From assembly GCA_934140005.1 (NCBI GenBank), contig CAKPBB010000001.1, forward strand, positions 1 through 64,000: a DNA stretch of 64,000 nucleotides, read 5' to 3'. Position numbers and translations under genes: made by a program. Positions within the stretch are counted from its first letter, which is position 1. Each line of letters starts with the position of its first letter. This DNA is from an uncultured Clostridia bacterium (GTDB lineage Bacteria; Bacillota; Clostridia; TANB77; CAG-508). This document shows positions 1-8,145 of the stretch, piece by piece. The notes below the pieces were generated by a model, which was given only the letters and a program-made list of their open reading frames with translations, was not told where the DNA came from and ran no database searches.

Positions 1-1058
1 ACAAAACTTAGTAATTGTTTTTCTCTATATTCTCCATTTTCTTTTATTGTTTTTGTTATTGTTGTCATTCCTGCTGGGATACAAAATAAAATTAATTTAC
101 ATACATCACATATTGGCATATTTACATTTTGATTCCAAAAGAAATTTCTAGCATTATCACTACTTATGGCAAGCGGAACAAAATTTCCTTCTGAATAATT
201 TGTCGTCAATCCTATTTCATTTTCACACATACAACATCTTTTTATTACTTTTTCTTTTAAATATTTTTGTATATCTTCTATTGTTTTTGATTTATCAATA
301 TAGTCTTTTACTATTTTTAAATAGATTTTTTCTATATCTTGTGTAATATTGCCTTCTTTTGAATTTTCTATATATTCTTTTATTGGTTCAATATTATACT
401 CATTTTGAATAATACCATTGATAAAACCTGTTTCCACAATATTGCTTACATAATCTCTGTACATTATTTCTTGTTGCCCTTCATAATCCATAGCAGCTCT
501 TGTTTTTTGTAAAAATGACATTTGGCCATAATATGTATTAATTAAAATTGATCTAATCTTATTCATTGTTAACTTTTTGTTTATTTTTTCTTTTTGAAAA
601 TCATTTAATATTTTTGCTTTTATTTCTATAATATCTTTTTTATGCATAGCTTTATCAATACAAGTACATTGCTCTTCTAGTTCATTATAAACTTCTTTAT
701 CAAATTCTTTGATTTTATTTGCTTGTTTTTTTATCGTATCTTTAATATATTTTTTATTTGATTTTATTTTATCTTTTTGTTCTTTTTCCTTATCTTTATC
801 ATCCAAAACAACTTCTATATTATTTTCCAAATAATCAAATAAACTCTTGGTTCTTGTTTTCACACTTTCTGCAACATTATATTTTTTGAAAAAATAATTA
901 AAATAGTATTTGTGAAAAATTCTTAAATTTTCTGTATCAAATTCAATATAATTATTTTTTCTAATTGCAAATTCATCCTCATTATCCTCAAGAATCCTTA
1001 AAAAGCCCACGATTCCAGCATTATAAAACCAATCATTCAAATATACTTTTATCTTCAA
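1..1058 (-). CDS. cas8b1: Type I-B CRISPR Cas8b1/Cst1, large Cascade subunit (partial, C-terminus off window)
   Basis: The reading frame is open for 352 codons from a TTG at 1058 to the left edge. The start is supported by GGAGG at 1066-1070, right behind the cas6 stop codon. The N-terminus contains YLNDWFYNAGIVGFLRIL, typical of the Cst1/Cas8b1 (CXXC-CXXC) family. Two zinc-finger-like pairs are visible: CCMC at residues 275-278 and CDVC at 317-320. In the family this protein is the large subunit of the type I-B interference complex and helps recognise the PAM. It lies 14 bases downstream of cas6, so the two are co-transcribed, and cas7, cas5 and cas3 would be expected further left. The family call rests on the N-terminal motif and the paired cysteines; the rest of the protein is diverged. 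Confidence 0.8.
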   Translation of the reverse strand, partial: MKIKVYLNDWFYNAGIVGFLRILEDNEDEFAIRKNNYIEFDTENLRIFHKYYFNYFFKKYNVAESVKTRTKSLFDYLENNIEVVLDDKDKEKEQKDKIKSNKKYIKDTIKKQANKIKEFDKEVYNELEEQCTCIDKAMHKKDIIEIKAKILNDFQKEKINKKLTMNKIRSILINTYYGQMSFLQKTRAAMDYEGQQEIMYRDYVSNIVETGFINGIIQNEYNIEPIKEYIENSKEGNITQDIEKIYLKIVKDYIDKSKTIEDIQKYLKEKVIKRCCMCENEIGLTTNYSEGNFVPLAISSDNARNFFWNQNVNMPICDVCKLILFCIPAGMTTITKTIKENGEYREKQLLSF

Positions 1059-1072
1059 TTTTACACCTCCTT

Positions 1073-1786
1073 TTAAACAATTTGGAACATTCCGAATCCA
1101 GCACTATGCTTACTTCCTATCCCTGCTTTATATAAATAACTTAAAAGTTCTATATCACCTTCTAATGCAAAAATTCCTGTTGAACATTCTATTTGCTTTT
1201 CATAAAATCTTATAATTACTTTCTTAGCTTTAATCGAAGTAATTTTTAGGGTATCTACTGATTCTAATGGTATATTTGTTATTTTCAATTGCTCTTTAAC
1301 ATTCAGCTTTAATGTTTCTTCAAATTTTTCGTTTTCAAAAGAGTAATAATAATCTTTATTTTCTTCTCTTTTACGAACGCATAATGGTGCTTGAAATTTT
1401 ATAACTATTTTATTATCTTTAATTTCTTTTTCTGGTATAAGTATAATATTCTGTAATGTCCATGAATTCTGATTAATAGAAAACTTCTTATTTTTTTGAT
1501 GATTAAATGCATTATATATCGTAATAGCCATTTCATAATTTTCTATTGTCATATTCATTTCAAATCTTTTATCTCCTAATATAATTTCTTGCCCATTAAT
1601 CTGTGGTTGTCTAAAAAAAATAGAAAAAGCATAAGGTTTTACGACATTATCTTTCTGGTTATAGTACTTCTTAAATTCATTTTCACTATATTCAGATAAT
1701 GACAATTTTATAAAACTGATTATGCTTCTTCTATAATCAATTGGAATTTTTTCATTTTCTAATGTAAAATATAATTTTATTCTCAT
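1073..1786 (-). CDS. cas6: CRISPR-associated endoribonuclease Cas6
   Basis: A 237-residue protein ending in GIGSKHSAGFGMF, the glycine-rich loop (GxGx5GFG) that marks the C-terminus of Cas6 RAMP proteins. Cas6 cuts the precursor CRISPR RNA within each repeat. A longer frame reaches 1837, but the ATG at 1786 has an AGGAGGTG ribosome site just upstream and gives the expected N-terminus MRIKLYFTLE, so 1786 is preferred. It is the first gene of a leftward cas operon (cas6, then cas8b1). No repeat array lies in the 230 bases upstream, so the array must be outside the window. Confidence 0.88.
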   Translation of the reverse strand: MRIKLYFTLENEKIPIDYRRSIISFIKLSLSEYSENEFKKYYNQKDNVVKPYAFSIFFRQPQINGQEIILGDKRFEMNMTIENYEMAITIYNAFNHQKNKKFSINQNSWTLQNIILIPEKEIKDNKIVIKFQAPLCVRKREENKDYYYSFENEKFEETLKLNVKEQLKITNIPLESVDTLKITSIKAKKVIIRFYEKQIECSTGIFALEGDIELLSYLYKAGIGSKHSAGFGMFQIV

Positions 1787-2018
1787 ATTTTTCACCTCCT
1801 CACATATATTTAATTTTAACTTAATTGATTTATTCACCTCTTTCTTATAAATATCAAGTTTTTAACATAATATTTTTCTTTTCAACAAACTTCGATAATA
1901 ATTATATAATAAATTTCAAAAAAATTAAATATCTATTGAATTCAATAGCTTCATCATCTTCCTTCACTTCCATCTATCTCGTTTTGTCATTTTTCACATT
2001 TACTAATAAATAAAATTT

Positions 2019-2056
2019 AAAGGTTGCCATGAACAATATCGTCATATGCAACCTTT
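2019..2056 (-). terminator. Hairpin between cas6 and the phosphodiesterase gene
   Basis: AAAGGTTGC at 2019-2027 pairs with GCAACCTTT at 2048-2056. AT-rich tails follow on both strands. It lies just past the stop codon of the leftward phosphodiesterase gene and probably ends its transcript. Confidence 0.55.
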
Positions 2057-2089
2057 ATTTTAATATATCTTTAATATTTTATTTTTCTT

Positions 2090-2632
2090 CTACTTTTTTA
2101 ATTCATATTTTTGTATCACTTCTCCTGATACATCTTTTAATAAAATAGCATCTTCTTCCAAAATTATATAGCTATGTGCTGAATTGCACTTTGGCAAAGA
2201 TATTGAACCAGGATTAGCAAAAATAAAACCTTCTTTTTCTTGAATAAAGCCTTGATGAATATGACCATATATCATAACATCAAAGTCATCATAAGGTATA
2301 TTTTCAATATTATATTTATGGCCATGTGTGAAGTAGTATTTTTTACCATTTATTTCTGTTAAAATATGGTCTTCAAACTTAAATTCAGAAATCATTTCAT
2401 CAACTTCTGCATCGCAATTTCCTCGTACAACCATTAATCGATCTTTTAATTTATTCAAAATTCCAGCAACTTTCATAGGATTATACTCTTGACTTAGTTC
2501 ATTTCTTGGTCCATGATAATATAAATCTCCTAATAAAGCTATTTTTTCTGGCTGTTCCTTTTCAATAATTTCGTTTAATTTCTCTGCATAATACCCAGAA
2601 CCATGTATATCTGATACAACTAAAACTTTCAT
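2090..2632 (-). CDS. yfcE: YfcE/MJ0936-family metallophosphodiesterase
   Basis: A 180-residue single-domain calcineurin-like phosphoesterase. The metal-binding motifs appear in order: SDIHG near residue 7, LGDLYYHG near 34, RGNCD near 70, FTHGHKYN near 103 and YGHIHQG near 121. Family members hydrolyse phosphodiesters using two divalent metals; the physiological substrate is usually unknown. Length matches the YfcE group. It is a single leftward gene with a hairpin after it and the patatin gene 72 bases upstream in the same direction. Confidence 0.85.
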   Translation of the reverse strand: MKVLVVSDIHGSGYYAEKLNEIIEKEQPEKIALLGDLYYHGPRNELSQEYNPMKVAGILNKLKDRLMVVRGNCDAEVDEMISEFKFEDHILTEINGKKYYFTHGHKYNIENIPYDDFDVMIYGHIHQGFIQEKEGFIFANPGSISLPKCNSAHSYIILEEDAILLKDVSGEVIQKYELKK

Positions 2633-2704
2633 ATTGGGTCTCCTTATCTTTTTTTACATTATACATAACTTGATAATATTAGTAAAGTTCTATTTATACA
2701 AAAT

Positions 2705-3562
2705 TTATTTTAGATATTCTTCTATTGTCGTCATTTTTTCTTTTGTTTGTAAATAGCCTTGTTCATAAATTTCATCCATCTTACTTGTGTCAAGCAATCC
2801 GGTGTTTGGTAATTTGATTGTATGAAGAAAATCTATTTTATCAATTTCATATTTATATAATTCTTCAGACATCAATTCCAATGATCTTTCAGCAACTTCT
2901 ATAATACTATTACAACATTTTTTTTGATTTTCGCTTTCAAAATTTATGCTTAATATTTTTTCACAACCGATTGTTTTTAGTTCTCTCCAAGGTATATTTT
3001 CTTTTATACCTCCGTCCAAAAGTGCTTTATCTTCAAATCTACATGGTGAAAACATTATTGGATAACTACAACTTGCTCTTACTGCTTTTCCTATTGGAAC
3101 TTTTGAAACATATAGTTCCTCTTTTGTTTCAATATCTATTTTACAAGAATTAAAAACATATACCTTTCCTGTAACTGTGTCAACAGCTGGAACAATTAGC
3201 TCCGTATCTAAATCATTTATACTATATATATTTTTTACTGCACACACTTTTTGAATTTTCTTTTCTATAACTTTTCCACTATTTAATCCATCAATTACTA
3301 ATTTTCCTTTAAATAAAACACTTCCTATTATTTTTAACAAATTTCCGAAGTCAAAATATTTTATATTTTTCGAATACTTTTTAAAAATCTGATATATTTC
3401 ATCTGAATTATATCCACTTGCATACAAAGTGGCAACTATACTACCTGCTGAAGTTCCAGCAAAGCAATTAAATTTTATATTTTCTTCTTCTAAAGCTTTC
3501 AAAGCACCAACTTGAGCTGAACTTTTTATTCCTCCGCCAGATAAACATAAACCTATCTTCAT
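2705..3562 (-). CDS. Patatin-like phospholipase (RssA-like)
   Basis: A 285-residue patatin-family protein. Visible motifs are the oxyanion hole CLSGGGIKS at residues 6-14, the nucleophile elbow GTSAG with Ser38, and the catalytic LLDGG near residue 182. These form the Ser-Asp dyad of patatin acyl hydrolases, which release fatty acids from lipids. There is no signal peptide, so it should act in the cytoplasm or at the inner face of the membrane. Bacterial relatives include RssA and YlbK. It shares orientation with the phosphodiesterase gene downstream; a functional link is not evident. Confidence 0.85.
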   Translation of the reverse strand: MKIGLCLSGGGIKSSAQVGALKALEEENIKFNCFAGTSAGSIVATLYASGYNSDEIYQIFKKYSKNIKYFDFGNLLKIIGSVLFKGKLVIDGLNSGKVIEKKIQKVCAVKNIYSINDLDTELIVPAVDTVTGKVYVFNSCKIDIETKEELYVSKVPIGKAVRASCSYPIMFSPCRFEDKALLDGGIKENIPWRELKTIGCEKILSINFESENQKKCCNSIIEVAERSLELMSEELYKYEIDKIDFLHTIKLPNTGLLDTSKMDEIYEQGYLQTKEKMTTIEEYLK

Positions 3563-3777
3563 ATTATCACCTAATACATAATATGAAAATTTTATAATTT
3601 TGTTAAAATTTCAATATTGATATCATTTTGTAATTACTATTGAGTACAAAAATATTTCATATTGTATGTTTTAATGATTTTTTGAAAAATTTTAACAAAA
3701 AAAATCAACCAAAGTATTGAATTTATTTAAATTAATGATAAAATGTATTCAAAATTTTAAAGAAGGAGCTGTCTCAT

Positions 3778-4110
3778 TTGAGCAGCATGGAAAGTCGTAT
3801 AAAAATGAATAAAAAAGAGTTAAATTTAAAAGAAGCATATGATATGCTCGAAGAGTATTCTTTAGAAGATACTAATAGTTTTGTTCAACATTTTTCAATT
3901 GAAGTAATACAAGACTTGATTAAGAAAATCGAAAATGATGATGAAGTTAACGATTCCATAAAACAAGATTTTAAAACTTTATTAGAAAAAGCTATTATCC
4001 ACAATCAACATCTTGTTGCTAAAGAACAAGCAGAACCTCAAGAATTTGATGAAAGATGGGAAAAATTCAAAAAAGATATTACTGAAATTTTTAATAAGAG
4101 TTCAATATAA
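3778..4110 (+). CDS. Small acidic helical protein of unknown function
   Basis: A 110-residue, charged, probably all-helical protein that I do not recognise. TTG at 3778 is the likely start because AAGGAG at 3763-3768 is nine bases upstream; the next ATG (3787) is less well placed. No signal peptide, membrane segment or cysteine is present. A TTGAAT-N16-TAAAAT promoter-like sequence precedes it. It stands alone on the plus strand, upstream of the tRNA cluster. Confidence 0.6.
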   Translation: MSSMESRIKMNKKELNLKEAYDMLEEYSLEDTNSFVQHFSIEVIQDLIKKIENDDEVNDSIKQDFKTLLEKAIIHNQHLVAKEQAEPQEFDERWEKFKKDITEIFNKSSI

Positions 4111-4292
4111 CACTTTAATCATTATATAACATTACTTAAATTGAGTTTTATTATGTTGTTTTTTTATAAAGTAATTGTTTATTTGTTTTATATAAAATTA
4201 TATATAATTACAAATCTTAAGTTGAAAATTTTGTAACTTTTTGTATAATTTTGTATTTTTATGTAAAAATTTGTAAAAAAGTGAATTTATAA

Positions 4293-4321
4293 TTGACTTT
4301 ATAAAATAAAAATAGTATAAT
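4293..4321 (+). promoter_or_regulatory. Promoter for tRNA-Arg(ACG)
   Basis: TTGACT at 4293-4298, 17-base spacer, TATAAT at 4316-4321, ending 12 bases before the tRNA. A near-consensus sigma-A promoter. Confidence 0.8.
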
Positions 4322-4333
4322 GATAAAGAATTT

Positions 4334-4410
<77 letters not shown>

Positions 4411-4525
4411 TAATATTTTATATTTAGATACATAAAAAAATTCCTATGATTTTTTTATCTTATCACAGGTAAGTTTCGATAATTTGCCAACCCCTAAAAA
4501 TTTATTGGATTTTTTCTTAAAAATG

Positions 4526-4554
4526 TTGACATTTATAAAATATTATGGTAATAT
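4526..4554 (+). promoter_or_regulatory. Promoter for tRNA-Arg(TCT) and tRNA-Pro
   Basis: TTGACA at 4526-4531, exactly 17 bases, then TAATAT at 4549-4554, ending 13 bases before the tRNA. Confidence 0.75.
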
Positions 4555-4567
4555 ATTTTATGCGTAT

Positions 4568-4644
<77 letters not shown>

Positions 4645-4676
4645 TAAACTCTTCTTTATGAAGAGTTTAATTTTAT

Positions 4677-4752
4677 CGAGGTGTGGCTCAGTTGGTAGAG
4701 CGCGTGGTTTGGGACCATGAGGTCGCAGGTTCGATCCCTGTCACCTCGACCA
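4677..4752 (+). tRNA. tRNA-Pro (anticodon TGG), CCA encoded
   Basis: The acceptor stem CGAGGTG pairs with CACCTCG, followed by ACCA. The loop TTTGGGA gives anticodon TGG. It lies 32 bases after tRNA-Arg(TCT) with no promoter between, so the two are probably co-transcribed. Confidence 0.96.
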
Positions 4753-4754
4753 TC

Positions 4755-4790
4755 AAAGTGTTGAAAAAGTTATTTTTCAACACTTTTTAT
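4755..4790 (+). terminator. Terminator of the tRNA cluster
   Basis: The stem AAAGTGTTGAAAAA (4755-4768) pairs with TTTTTCAACACTTT (4773-4786) and runs into a T-rich tail, directly after tRNA-Pro. Confidence 0.85.
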
Positions 4791-4944
4791 TTTTACTCAT
4801 TTTTATTTCTATCGCATACAAGTAGCTAAAAATAAGGCTTTTAGCTATTCATCTTTTTTCATAATTTTTTGTTATTATTCAGTTATATATGCATTTTTGG
4901 AATTATTTCTCAACTATTTCTCAAGATTATTTGATATTTTACAT

Positions 4945-4972
4945 AAAAAAAATCACTCTTAAATTCAAGTGA
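4945..4972 (-). terminator. Terminator of the permuted tRNA-like RNA
   Basis: On the minus strand TCACT (4968-4972) pairs with AGTGA (4953-4957), the stem can extend inward, and eight Ts follow at 4945-4952. Confidence 0.75.
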
Positions 4973-4993
4973 CTTTTATGATATTATTTATTA

Positions 4994-5065
4994 ATTTTCG
5001 CTAGTTGTTAACTATAACAATATTCTACCATTAAACTATGACTCCGCAACAATACTAGCGAAAAT
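4994..5065 (-). repeat. 12-bp perfect inverted repeat enclosing the tRNA-like 5' half
   Basis: ATTTTCGCTAGT (4994-5005) and its perfect complement ACTAGCGAAAAT (5054-5065) flank the acceptor/D-arm half. In RNA this makes a 12-bp stem, extendable past a bulge by TGTT/AACA. The extension competes with an internal hairpin TTGTTA-TAGT-TAACAA at 5005-5020. Confidence 0.85.
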
Positions 5066-5143
5066 AAGTAATATACAGAAGACTATTATATTAGGTATTT
5101 TTTTCATAATATTTGATATTATAGTACATAATACTATCTCCAC
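5036..5143 (-). CDS. 35-residue hydrophobic peptide inside the linker of the tRNA-like RNA
   Basis: A GTG at 5143 is preceded, nine bases upstream, by the near-perfect ribosome site AAAGGAGGA (5153-5161). The 35-codon frame contains a hydrophobic stretch (IIVFCILLIFASIVA) after a short basic segment MKKIPN, resembling a signal peptide or a small membrane peptide. Its TAG stop is formed by positions 8-10 of the downstream tRNA-like half. Such peptides occur in type I toxins and leader peptides; no homology is recognised. The strong ribosome site argues for translation, but coding status is unproven. Confidence 0.45.
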   Translation of the reverse strand: MEIVLCTIISNIMKKIPNIIVFCILLIFASIVAES

Positions 5144-5226
5144 AATCTTAAGTCCTCCTTTAGTTATTATATAGGAGTCAACAGGAATTGAACCTGTACC
5201 ATATAGTATACTTTATTATGCAATAT

Positions 5227-5255
5227 ATATTACTTTACTTCTATAAAGTTGTCAA
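5227..5255 (-). promoter_or_regulatory. Promoter of the permuted tRNA-like RNA
   Basis: On the minus strand, TTGACA at 5255-5250, 17-base spacer, TAATAT at 5232-5227. The expected start of transcription is near 5219-5221, about 24 bases before the T arm. Confidence 0.7.
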
Positions 5256-5307
5256 CTCTATTTATATAAATACTATAAACCTAAGCATATTAATCTCTAG
5301 TATTCTT

Positions 5308-5338
5308 AATATTAAAATTTTCTGTTAATTTTAATATT
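5308..5338. repeat. 12-bp inverted repeat after the 5432-6430 gene
   Basis: AATATTAAAATT (5308-5319) and AATTTTAATATT (5327-5338) form a 12-bp AT-only stem with a 7-base loop. There is no T run on the minus strand, so it is only a possible terminator for the leftward gene upstream. Confidence 0.5.
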
Positions 5339-5431
5339 TTCTCAACTATATCTAAATATAATACTTTTCATATAATTTCTAACTCTTCAATGTTTTTCAT
5401 AAATAATGGTCAAAATTAGAATTGCTTTAAC

Positions 5432-6430
5432 TTACTTAGTTGGTTTAATTCCGTATTTTTCATACAATATTTTAATAAAATCATTTAAATCTTCATTCCA
5501 TTTTTGCACAGCATTCATCATATTATCTCTCTTCCCATTACAGCCAATAAGTATATCATTTATATACCAAATAATTTTCTGAGAATGCCAATCTCCTAAT
5601 ATTAAAGCTGTTTCCAATGCATCCATTCTTTCTTCTTTACTATTTTTCAAGGAATATCCTAATTTATAAATATAACTTTCTTCATTTAATTCTTTTTTAT
5701 TATATTGTTTGCTGGTTATTATTTTTTTCTCATCAATCTTTAAATATATTAAATATTCTTTCTTACATACAGGACAAAATATTTTTATTTTTCCATTACC
5801 ATCAAAAATACATTGTACAGGTATCTTAGACTTACACTGATCAATAAGATTAATTTTTCTTTTTTCAACTATATCTATATATTCTTCTTTACCTATTTTT
5901 TCACATTTACACGGACTATATAGATTAAAAAGTTCATCAATATAACTATATTTAAAATGTGTCAGTTTGTTAATTTCCTCTATATTATAAAGTATCTTTT
6001 TATGTTTTCCATTTATTTCTATTATAAGACTTTTTTCACAATTCTCCTTAATTTTTTCAAAATCCTTTTTTTCTTTTAAAACTACTGGTATAATGCTTTC
6101 TTTTACCATTTTATTAAATTCGTTAAGATCTTTTATATTATACATAATAATTTCGATTTTACTCAACGTTGTATATATTTTTTTTATTAATAAATCCTGT
6201 TTTTTATTTTTTTTACTCAAACAATTAAATTCATTTTTTAATTCAATTATAAAAATTCCTTTATTTATTTCCCATTCATTTTCTAAAGTTTCTGCATCTT
6301 TTCCTTGTAATTCATATATTCTTTTATCATAAAAAAATGAATTTATATTTTCTTTAAATATTTTTAAATCTTTATAACTATTAAATATTTTTTTTGATAT
6401 TCTATAAATGTCATCTATAGTTCTACTCAC
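5432..6430 (-). CDS. Unknown protein with a CPxC zinc-ribbon-like segment
   Basis: About 332 residues, not recognised. The N-terminal half is lysine- and isoleucine-rich and probably helical. The C-terminal half holds two cysteine pairs, CKC and FCPVCKKEY about 45 residues later, with two further single cysteines between, suggesting a metal-binding module. A frame extends to an ATG at 6448, but the GTG at 6430 has AAGGAG (6437-6442) six bases upstream, so 6430 is the better start. It is the last of three leftward genes with the HEPN-like gene (153-base gap) and the sugar isomerase. Its position next to a HEPN-like gene raises the possibility of a defence or toxin pair; this is inference only. 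Confidence 0.6.
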   Translation of the reverse strand: MSRTIDDIYRISKKIFNSYKDLKIFKENINSFFYDKRIYELQGKDAETLENEWEINKGIFIIELKNEFNCLSKKNKKQDLLIKKIYTTLSKIEIIMYNIKDLNEFNKMVKESIIPVVLKEKKDFEKIKENCEKSLIIEINGKHKKILYNIEEINKLTHFKYSYIDELFNLYSPCKCEKIGKEEYIDIVEKRKINLIDQCKSKIPVQCIFDGNGKIKIFCPVCKKEYLIYLKIDEKKIITSKQYNKKELNEESYIYKLGYSLKNSKEERMDALETALILGDWHSQKIIWYINDILIGCNGKRDNMMNAVQKWNEDLNDFIKILYEKYGIKPTK

Positions 6431-6583
6431 ATTCTTCTCCTTAAACATTGTATTTATGCACTCATTTTATTTCTATATCTTATAATATTATTCTTATTGC
6501 ATAACTTCTTATCTTAAGCAACATTCAAATTATATTTTACTCATACTATAAATCTGCTAACTATGAAATATTAATTTTTCATT

Positions 6584-7183
6584 TTACAACACATGTAGTT
6601 TTCCATCTGGTTCTTCTAATAATAAACTACATTTCCTTATAGTACTATTTTTATCAAATTCACAATATTTTAATATTATTAACTTTTTTAATTCTGAAAT
6701 ATTTATAAAGTGATATACATCTTTAGCAAATTCTGCAATTTTATAACTTATTTCTGTCCATCTTTCTATTTTTTCTAAATATTCTTTCCATGTAATTACT
6801 TCTCCACCAAAATTCACTTTCAATTCTTTATTAATTATATCATATCCATTAATTCCACTTAATTGATGAGCAATCTTATTTCTCATTTGTATAAAAAACT
6901 CAAAATCATTATTACTAACAATTTTTATGCTATTATCTTTTGCAAATGCTTTTATAATTTCATATCTATCATAAAAAGTCATTCTCTCACTTATAAATTT
7001 AGCCATCTTTTTATTATTTTCAAATTCATCTTTTAAAAATAGTTTTTTTATAATATGAAACAAGAAAAAATTTTCATAAAAAATTGATGTTTCTAATATA
7101 GAATCATTATTATAATTTATTATTTTTTCTCTTTCATTTATCACTCCTTCTATTTCTTTTGCTAAATTTGATATATCCTCCAT
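6584..7183 (-). CDS. HEPN-like protein (putative RNase or Abi-type)
   Basis: A 199-residue, largely helical protein. The segment MRNKIAHQ (Arg101 to His106) fits the Rx4-6H motif of HEPN domains, whose members are commonly RNases in toxin-antitoxin and phage-defence systems. The start is an ATG with AAAGGAG upstream. It is flanked by the zinc-ribbon-like unknown gene downstream and a sugar isomerase 30 bases upstream, all leftward. The HEPN call rests on one short motif plus predicted helicity, so a noncatalytic helical protein is possible. Confidence 0.5.
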   Translation of the reverse strand: MEDISNLAKEIEGVINEREKIINYNNDSILETSIFYENFFLFHIIKKLFLKDEFENNKKMAKFISERMTFYDRYEIIKAFAKDNSIKIVSNNDFEFFIQMRNKIAHQLSGINGYDIINKELKVNFGGEVITWKEYLEKIERWTEISYKIAEFAKDVYHFINISELKKLIILKYCEFDKNSTIRKCSLLLEEPDGKLHVL

Positions 7184-7213
7184 ATAATTCTCCTTTTACT
7201 TCCTTTAATTACC

Positions 7214-7993
7214 CTAAAATATCTTTCCTAGTTTTTCTCCTCTTTCATATCCAATCTTATAAAATTCATCTAATGAAACATTCAAATAATCATATCTATA
7301 ACACAATTCTAATGTAATTGGTCCGTCATAATTACATTCTTTTAGCTTTTTCATTACATATTCCCAATTCAAAGTTCCATCAAATGGTAATAAATGCAAA
7401 TCTCCAGACTTATCATTATCATGTAAATGAATTGCAAAAATCCTATCTTTAAAAAATTCAAAATCAAATTCATCATCAAAATGAACATGATAATGTCCAG
7501 AATCAAAACAAATTCCTACATTTTCATCTTTTATATTTCCTAATACATATTCTAGATATCCTTTTATTTTAGTATTTTCAAATGCAACTTTAACATTTAG
7601 TTTTTTCGCATATTCTGTTATTTGCTTAATTCTATTTAGTCCAATGTCTCCATACATAGGAGCTTGCTTTTTACTTGTCAAGTGCATTACTACCATATCT
7701 ATTCCGTTTTCTTTACAATCTTTGATATCCTTTTTATATCTTTCTACTAATTTATCTCCTTCAATTCCTTCTTCCCAGATAGAATTGATATTTTGATATC
7801 CTAGATGTGCAAATATAATATTAAATCCTAATTCTTTACATTTTTCTACCTGTTGTTTTTGAGTATATTCCCAATCTTCATCATACCATTGAACAAATAC
7901 ATTTTTAAAGTTAGCCTTTTGTATTGAATTTATTGTTTCCATAACACTTACATTTTCATTTGCGTTTTGAATAGCTACAGCAAGTTCTCTCAT
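7214..7993 (-). CDS. Sugar phosphate isomerase/epimerase-like TIM barrel protein
   Basis: A 259-residue protein of the xylose isomerase-like TIM barrel family (AP endonuclease family 2 fold). Metal- and substrate-binding motifs appear in the expected order: HLTSK near residue 104, AFENTK near 138, CFDSGHYH near 163, AIHLHDND near 188, LPFDGTLNW near 203 and LELCYR near 230. Members isomerise or epimerise sugars or hydrolyse related substrates; the exact substrate cannot be read from sequence. The start has AAAGGAG seven bases upstream. It heads a leftward run with the two unknown genes. Confidence 0.82.
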   Translation of the reverse strand: MRELAVAIQNANENVSVMETINSIQKANFKNVFVQWYDEDWEYTQKQQVEKCKELGFNIIFAHLGYQNINSIWEEGIEGDKLVERYKKDIKDCKENGIDMVVMHLTSKKQAPMYGDIGLNRIKQITEYAKKLNVKVAFENTKIKGYLEYVLGNIKDENVGICFDSGHYHVHFDDEFDFEFFKDRIFAIHLHDNDKSGDLHLLPFDGTLNWEYVMKKLKECNYDGPITLELCYRYDYLNVSLDEFYKIGYERGEKLGKIF

Positions 7994-8145
7994 AATTTTC
8001 TCCTTTATTTTAAGTTCTTTAATAATTCAAATATATCATAATATATTTCATTTTTCCATAAGAATATTATTTGATTAATATAATACTTATGCTTAAATTA
8101 ATATGTTTTTATAATATAACCATTTTCAAGTCACATGCAAAAGCC

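Larger units (their letters stand above)
4945..5221 (-). ncRNA. Candidate structured RNA with a circularly permuted tRNA-like domain
   Basis: A self-contained leftward transcription unit: promoter at 5227-5255, terminator at 4945-4972, about 277 nucleotides. Reading along the transcript, the 3' part of a tRNA comes first: a five-base variable segment (5198-5202), a T arm ACAGG-TTCAATT-CCTGT (5181-5197), then the acceptor strand TGACTCC (5174-5180). About 130 nucleotides later comes the 5' part: acceptor strand GGAGTCA (5039-5045), T8 A9, and a D arm with A14, GG and A21 in their usual places. The two acceptor strands pair 7 of 7. An anticodon-like stem could form from ATAGT in the 5' half and ACTAT at 5203-5207, but the arm is not canonical and CCA is not encoded. 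It matches no tRNA, tmRNA or T-box I know. The linker carries a small ORF. Confidence 0.6.

Noticed and set aside
1787..2089. CRISPR array next to cas6
   Set aside because: No regularly spaced repeats occur in this stretch.
4428..4475. Hairpin between the two tRNA-Arg genes as a plus-strand terminator
   Set aside because: The CCTATGAT/ATCACAGG stem has a mismatch and is not followed by Ts on the plus strand. The T run is on the minus strand, where no gene ends.
4945..5221. Conventional or permuted tmRNA
   Set aside because: No tag reading frame ending in the usual Ala-rich tail and no pseudoknots are visible, the acceptor stem has no G-U third pair, and a D stem is present.
5172..5260. An ordinary unpermuted tRNA using GAGTTGA (5256-5250) as 5' acceptor strand
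   Set aside because: The pairing needs wobbles, the D loop lacks GG and no acceptable anticodon arm forms. The same bases are better explained as the -35 box.
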